From: Edaphochlamys debaryana
Lineage: Eukaryota; Chlorophyta; Chlorophyceae; Chlamydomonadales
Direction of reading: 5' to 3'
Assembly (NCBI GenBank): GCA_016858145.1
Contig: JAEHOE010000034.1
Coordinates: 620,001-684,000 of the forward strand
DNA length: 64,000 nucleotides
Part shown: piece by piece, positions 58,401 through 64,000 of the stretch
Position numbering within the stretch: the first letter of the stretch is position 1
Layout: each line of letters opens with the position of its first letter
Translations under genes and position numbers: made by a program
Notes under the pieces: model-generated
What the model was told of the DNA's origin: nothing
Database searches by the model: none
The model's input: the letters and a program-made list of their open reading frames with translations, nothing else

Positions 58401-61400
58401 GAGCAGTATCCCTGTGGCCTCTCCTGACACGCTACCCGTGGCCACCCAGCTCGGCCTTCTGGCGGTCTATTGGCAACACTGCCCGCACATAACTTGAGGC
58501 CCGTACTGTCTCTGCCCTCTCCTTCCTTCCCGCATTTCAGTGCCATCCAGCTGGCGGTGCTGCGGCGCCTGGCGGGCGTCAAGCCCGAGGCCCTGGACAT
58601 GATGCTCGCGGACGAGATCCGAGTCATCACGGAGAACCCGTACGAGTTCGAGGACGACGACGAGGCGCACTTCCGGGCCGTCATGAAGCACGAGCTGGCC
58701 GAGCGGCCCGGCGTGCTGTCCGTGCGGCCGCACGACCTGCAGGTGCGTGCGGTGCTCAGCAGCATGTGGCGCGCGTGTTGGCGAGGAAACTGAAAGGGTG
58801 GTAATGACGAGCTAGGTCCGGGCTGCGCAAGCGTGGTGGTAGTAGCCGCATGGAGGTTGCGCTGATGGGTGGTCGACCGTGGCAGTTCACCTTGCCGCCA
58901 GTTATGCATATCATGGCTGTCCGGAATACACAGTTATGCCACGGTCACCTGCCCCCTCAGGATCTGGAGGCCGCCCGCTCGCTGCTCACCGACCAGCTGC
59001 TTGCCGTACTGGACGATGAGATCGCGCAGTACGGCATCAACGTCGGCACGGAGGCGATGGACGACAAGACGTACGCGGCGTCCATGCAAGAGCTGGCGGC
59101 GCGGCGCAGGTGCGGCCCTGCGCTCTTTCACACCTTTCTTCTGCTCACCCTCCCCCCTCTACCTCCCACCACCAACACCCTGCCTCCTCTCTCCCATCCT
59201 CCTAGCTAACATCTAACGCACATCTCCTCACTCCCCTGTCCACGCCCCCTGTCCCCCTGTCCACCCCCATCGAGCCCCACAGCAAAGTGCTGGAGCGGCA
59301 CTCGCGCGACGTGCAGGAGCGGGCGGAGCGGTTGCGCGACGCGCTGCTGACCCACATCGAACTCTACAAGCGAAAGGAGCAGGCCAAGCTCCTGGCGGAG
59401 CAGCAAAAGCGGCTGCAGGAGGAGGCCGACATTCGGCGAACCGCCTCCGACGCCCGCCGCGCCGCGGCAGCAGGCGGCCTCCCCAGCCCCTTGGGTTCCG
59501 GCGCCGGTGCCGGGCCCGGCCCGGGCCCGAGCTCGGCCGCCGCCAAGCCGCGGGTCTCGGAGATTGAGGAGGAGGGCGAGGACCGGGGCAGCGGGGGCAG
59601 CCGTGGGTCGGGTGGGGCAGCGCCAGCCCCACCCCGGCCGGGGTTCGGGGGCGCAGGACCGGGGCCGTCGGGGCGGCCAGGGGCCGGGCCGGCGGCGGGG
59701 CGGTCGGGGCGATCCTCGGCCGGCTCGAGCCAGGAGGGCTCGCCGCGAGGAGGGCCGGACGCCGGGCCCCGGCCGGTCATGGTCGGCGGGCGCGGCCCAC
59801 AGCCGGCGCAGAAGCAGTCCAGCCTGTCGCGGTCCGAAGCTGGCGACGATCTGGGCGGCATGCTACCCGCGGCAGGCGGGGGCTTCAGGTGAGACGCGGA
59901 TCGAGCGTGTGGGGCGTAGTGGGCTTGGGTTTTTGCCGCTGGGTTTCGGTGGCGTCAAGCACACACTGCCTGGTGCACATTGTCATGGGCGTGGCTTGGG
60001 TTGTGGTCGGAGCACATAGAGTAGTCATGAGGCTACTGGAGCTAACGGGCGGATGTTGTGTTGCTGTGCCCTCGCAGGCCCGCAGGAGGGCCTGTCACCG
60101 TCATTCCGTCTCGGAGCGCGGGAGCTGGCGGGCAAGGTTAGGACCGCGTACGGCCGCCCCGCCACCACCCCCGGGCCTGAGTCCCTGCCTGCGCCCTTCC
60201 TCAGAGCACCCTGCCTGCAGCCCTGGCCCCGCCTTGCTCGCGGCGCAGCTCCTTGCCAACGGAGCTGACCCCTTCCCACGCTCTCTGCCGACCCCACCCA
60301 TGCCCTTAAACCCCCCTCCACCCACACCCTCCCCTCCTCTCCTCTCTCCTGGCCCCGCAGCGCCCGAGGGCGGCCGCCGCAGCGCCACCGCTTCGCCGCT
60401 GGACCGATCGCTGCGGCGCGACGGCAGCGCCCACGAGCGGCTGCAGCTGTCGCGCGAGGGCTCACACACCGGCCCCTCGGCCGGCGGCCCCGTCTTGGTG
60501 GTCGGCCACCGCGCGCCTCCGCAGCAGGTACCGTGCAGCGGGGCGGGGCGCACGCTGCCTGCTGCTTGCACGGACTGCACCGGCGCCGCATGTGCACATG
60601 TCCGCATCCATTGGCATTACAACCCGGCGGCTACAAACCTTGTTTCTTCTCCCGGCTGGTCCCGCAGGCCGCGCAGCCCACGTCCGTGACAGTCTCCGCG
60701 GCCGCCACGCCCGGCGGCAACATGAACATGTCCATCCGGTGAGCATGCGCGCCGCTGCCCCTTGCTTAAGTTTCTACGGACGTGTCATTAAGTGCAGTTC
60801 GTGATCATGACCACTGCTGACATGCTCTTGGTTGTGCAGGTCGGTCAAGTACCAGGAGTCAGACTTTGATGATGAGGATGAGGATGTGACGCCCATCATG
60901 CCCCAGCCCAAGGCCGGTGAGGCTTGTTCATGTCTCGGGTGCCGTCCTGGCGGTCTGGGGCTGCAAGCAGCTTCTGTCTCCCTTGGGCACCTTGAGCACC
61001 AGACAACTGCCTGCTTGCTTACACCCCTCCTCAATGCTCCAACCTACGGTACAACCCCTCTGCCCCAACCTCCGTCGCCGCTTTCCCGCTTCCCCTGCCC
61101 GTTCCATGCCCCTCCCAGTGTCTCGCGTGCAGGCGCAGGAGGCTGACGAGTACGCTCTGACAGAGGACGAGGAGAAAGAGGAGGATATGGGTATCGACGA
61201 CGACACGGAGGACTTCAGCCCCTCGGGTGAGTGTCGGTAATGATGGTGGCGCGTGCTTGCTAGGCCCGTGCGTGCTGCATAAGTCAGCACGGATATTGGG
61301 GGATTACGTAGACCTGACAGGGTTTAATTGCTTCTTTGCGGTATGCCGGCACGGTATCGATCTTGCCTGGGGCTGTTGGTCTCGCTGTAGCGGTCAAGGT

Positions 61401-62694
61401 ATTGAAACTGATGTCTTCGGTGTCCCTTCCGCCCGGCAGGAGGAGGTGGTGGGCCGCGTATCCTCATCCGACCTCCGGCGCCGGCCTCCCCGCCGCGGCC
61501 AGCGCAACCCAGCCGCCTGGGGCCGCAGCGAACGTCTGCAGTCGGCGGCAGCAAGTAAGTCCGCGACACAATCACCGTACTCGGATGCACACCTGTGCCC
61601 TCCTCCCATACCCGTGTTAAGCCCCCCGTTCCCTGTCAGCTTGCTCTTTCCCTCCCCACACAACACCTACCTGCTTTCCGCCCCTCCAAGCCCTCCTCCT
61701 CTGGATACCCCCAGTACTAACCCCCACCACCACTCTGCCCCCCACGCAGGGGCTGGGCCACGGACGAGCCCCTACAGCTGGCCCCCGCCCCCAAGCCGGC
61801 CGCCAGCCAGCGCCCCAGCGACCACGACACAGGCGACCTGGAGTCGCTGCAGTCGTTCGGGGCGGAGGGGCTCAGCCAGTCGCTGCCGCGGCGGCCCATG
61901 GGATGGGGCGGTGAGGCGCTGCAGAAGCCGTCCGCGCCGCAGCCGGCGCGGGAGATGGGTCAGCAGCAGGTGCGTGCCCAGGGGCTGGATGGGGCGGCAC
62001 GGGGGCTGTGCAGCACGCATCGTATGGGTTGGGGCCGTGTGTAGTGTGCTGGAGGTGGCTCAGGGGGGCTGTACCGGTGTGTGCGAGGAACGTGCCGGTG
62101 GCGTAAGGGGACTCGCGCGGTCTGTGCCTAAGCCTCACGCGCGCCCTTCACTCCTGGTGCAGCAGGCGGCTCGCAAGGAGTCGGGCTTGAACGAGACCAT
62201 CAAGAGCTTCGGCGCCAGCAGCATCCAGGGCGACGAGATACAGAGCATCGAGGTAAGGCTGGGCAGGCGAATTGACTCTGAACTACCATATGGCACCCAT
62301 GGGCTCGTGCGCGGAGGGGCATCGAGGCAGTCCCGAGACGCGCATGGCACGATGGGCTACGAGACTCAAGCGACGCTTCCACTCCCTCCCTCCCGCGCAG
62401 GACTTCGGGGACAGCATTCGGCCCGCCCGCGGCATGACTGGCGGCGCGTGGGGCGCACCCGCCCAGGTGAGGGCGCGTGAACGCACCCAGCAGACAGAAG
62501 TCTAAACTGTGTGCTCACCCACAAACTCTCGACCACTTTCGGTGCGCGTGCCCCTCAACCTCTCCTCATCGCTCTCCCTCCTGCAGGCCAAGGCCGGCGC
62601 TTCCTCCAGTCAGGCGGGCTCGGGGGCGGCGGCGGCCAAGCCGGCGGTGCAGCGGCAGTACTCATCGGACCTGTCAGATCTCGAGTATGCTTGA
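52481..62694 (+). CDS. DZIP1: DZIP1-like ciliary/centriolar coiled-coil protein, about 1400 residues
   Basis: Twenty-nine exons were placed, the first 52481-52711, 52795-52991, 53790-54027 and 54191-54331 and the last 62587-62694 (TGA). All junctions agree in phase except between the exon at 54632-54672 and that at 55053-55118, which needs a weak gtcgcc donor or an unseen exon. Residues 50-140 match the Dzip-like amino-terminal domain: FKFEPRRSRIDWRLLHGVDI, LEKIVNIVAFGDIEAED and FIKIFRLAQMMIEYLLYVQD. Long coiled coils follow (KLRNEKGDLLEDFERVNADK, ELESARNQLERELLDLRRAY and others). A folded region near residue 700 (PHDLQDLEAARSLLTDQLLA) precedes an acidic, disordered carboxy half. DZIP1 proteins act at the basal body and transition zone in ciliogenesis. 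The C2H2 finger found after this domain in animals is not visible. Confidence 0.88.
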
Positions 62695-63573
62695 GGCGGG
62701 CAAGGGCGGCAGCAAGGCGTTCGTGCTGCCGGCTCGTAAAGCAAGGAAATGGACATGGGATGTCTTGGGAGAGCTCGTATGCAAGCAGCGGAAGGCGGCG
62801 TGGAACGGCGGGGCTCATGAACAGAGTCACGTGATGTAACCTTACAGAACTCGTGCATTGGCCCTGCCTGTGAGTCTAGCGGGCCGCCAAGCGGAGAAGG
62901 CAGTCCCCTTTGACAAGCGCCAACGTTGGCATCGGTGAGAGCTTCCACCCGTGACGTGACCCGCTGGGGCTCGGCTATCGGCATGCTGCATACACGTTGG
63001 AACACACCAGCCTTGTGCAAGTCGATAAAGAGGGCAGAAGATGGGCGGGACGGGGACGCACGCATCTACACGCAGCACCGGATCGGGTCTGGGCCTGGCC
63101 TGGGTCCGTGGGCCTAGTGCATGGGTGAACTGGCACCCGGGCCCGAGGACAAAGCCACACGCGCGCCACGTCCCAGCACCCGCCACTGACATACAGAGCG
63201 TCCAAGCAAATACAGATAACCTCATCGCTTCACCACTGTGCTGGCCTCCTTGATTGCGAAGGCTTGCCACCCAGCGCTATCGCCGCGACATTGCTTGGGC
63301 CCAGTACGCATCGGTTAAATTAGGCAGTCTCGATAGCGAGCTGCTGGCGCCGCACAACGGGCCCGCGCTAATCGCTTTGCCGCGGGCCATCAGACGCTGA
63401 GCGCTGCCTGTACTTACTCCTCGCCCGGAACTTCTGTGCTTCGCAAACCAAAAGCAGACCAGCTTTGTACTCGGGCGCCAGAGCCTCAACTTGAACATCG
63501 TCCCGGCATCTCTCCCCCGACCCGCCACGTCGCACCCCGCCTCTTCCCGCCCCGCCCAGCGTGAATCGGAGGC
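62695..63573. other. DZIP1 3' UTR and upstream region of the last gene
   Basis: TGTAA at 62835-62839 marks a likely 3' end for the DZIP1 gene. The remainder, up to the ATG at 63574, shows no coding signal. Confidence 0.45.
62835..62839 (+). terminator. Polyadenylation signal of the DZIP1 gene (TGTAA)
   Basis: A TGTAA pentamer lies 141 bases after the TGA stop, the usual spacing in these algae. Confidence 0.55.
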
Positions 63574-64000
63574 ATGGCGCCGCTCCAGCTCACATGCAGT
63601 TTGGACTCAGCCTGCTGCACCCTTGTCACCCGTCAGCTGCCTGGCGGTGACGACGGGCAGGAGCCTCAGCTGGAGACGCTGGCGTGTCTGTTAGATGGCA
63701 GCCTCCGCACCCTCCTCGGCGCCAACGGCCGCAGCGGCCTGGAGCTGGGCCCGCCACAACAGCTGCCGCCCCCCGTGGGCTTACGCGGATCCCCCATCCA
63801 AGACGCGGTTTATGACGCCTTCACGAACCGCGTCTTGATCAGCTACGGCGGCTGCATCGGCTCGTTGACGGCCAGCAACGCCCTGCGGCCCGTGGCTGGC
63901 CACCTGGAGGAGGGCGGCGTGGTGGACGGGCCAGGGCCTGACGCTCGCCTGGAATGCCCCAGCTTCCTGTGCTCAGACGGCCGGGGCGGCCTGTACTTTA
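63574..64000 (+). CDS. Beta-propeller (NHL-like) protein, 5' end (continues past the window)
   Basis: An ATG at 63574 opens a frame that runs without a stop to the right edge (142 codons). It begins MAPLQLTCSLDSACCTLVTR, then LETLACLLDGSLRTLLGANG, IQDAVYDAFTNRVLISYGG and ARLECPSFLCSDGRGGLYF. The last motif (P..L.SDG.G.LY) is the repeated blade signature of NHL-type propellers. In Chlamydomonas a large family with just such an amino-terminal propeller carries a BTB/POZ domain at the carboxy end, which suggests a ubiquitin-ligase adaptor, but that part is outside the window. No signal peptide or membrane span is visible. No intron is needed so far. Confidence 0.65.
   Translation, partial: MAPLQLTCSLDSACCTLVTRQLPGGDDGQEPQLETLACLLDGSLRTLLGANGRSGLELGPPQQLPPPVGLRGSPIQDAVYDAFTNRVLISYGGCIGSLTASNALRPVAGHLEEGGVVDGPGPDARLECPSFLCSDGRGGLYF

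Overview
The window reads as nuclear DNA of a chlorophycean green alga related to Chlamydomonas or the volvocine algae. It is very GC-rich, and the genes are broken into many short exons by GT-AG introns of roughly 100-400 bases. TGTAA motifs follow several stop codons, coding sequence is loaded with Ala, Gly and Pro, and several protein families are typical of these algae. All exon boundaries were set by eye from splice-site consensus and reading-phase agreement. Introns were accepted when both ends and the phase matched.

Layout. 149-937 (+): 3' end of a leucine-rich-repeat gene. 1982-12617 (-): three blocks of coding exons (a multi-pass membrane part, a HYR-domain exon with a 24-residue coding minisatellite, and a membrane-anchored tail) that may be one gene. 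Between the second and third blocks, at about 4.5-10.0 kb (-), lies a frameshifted Penelope-like retroelement with an amino-terminal GIY-YIG nuclease. 13042-16906 (+): protein-kinase-like gene. 18351-20672 (-): 563-residue protein of unknown function, divergent from 21309-23332 (+), a DUF2358 protein. 23707-27600 (+): C53/CDK5RAP3. 28360-29357 (-): small helical protein with a GC-AG intron. 29863-33529 (+): DUS3-like tRNA dihydrouridine synthase. 35246-36934 (+): broken HYR/PxKF gene. 38673-42619 (+): bZIP-like protein. 45118-45954 (+): paralogue of the 28-29 kb gene. 47544-52198 (-): GH5 beta-mannanase-like enzyme, divergent from 52481-62694 (+), a DZIP1 homologue of about 1400 residues. 63574 to the right edge (+): start of a beta-propeller (NHL-like) gene.

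The genes do not form an operon or one pathway. They are a mixed set of housekeeping genes (UFMylation/ER-phagy adaptor, tRNA modification), a ciliary gene (DZIP1), carbohydrate metabolism, regulation (kinase-like, bZIP-like) and lineage-specific genes. The most notable items are the permuted Penelope-like element, the paralogue pair with identical intron positions of which one copy uses a GC donor, the C53 linker with four IDWD-type motifs, a DZIP1 homologue with no visible C2H2 finger, and a repeated palindrome in a divergent promoter.
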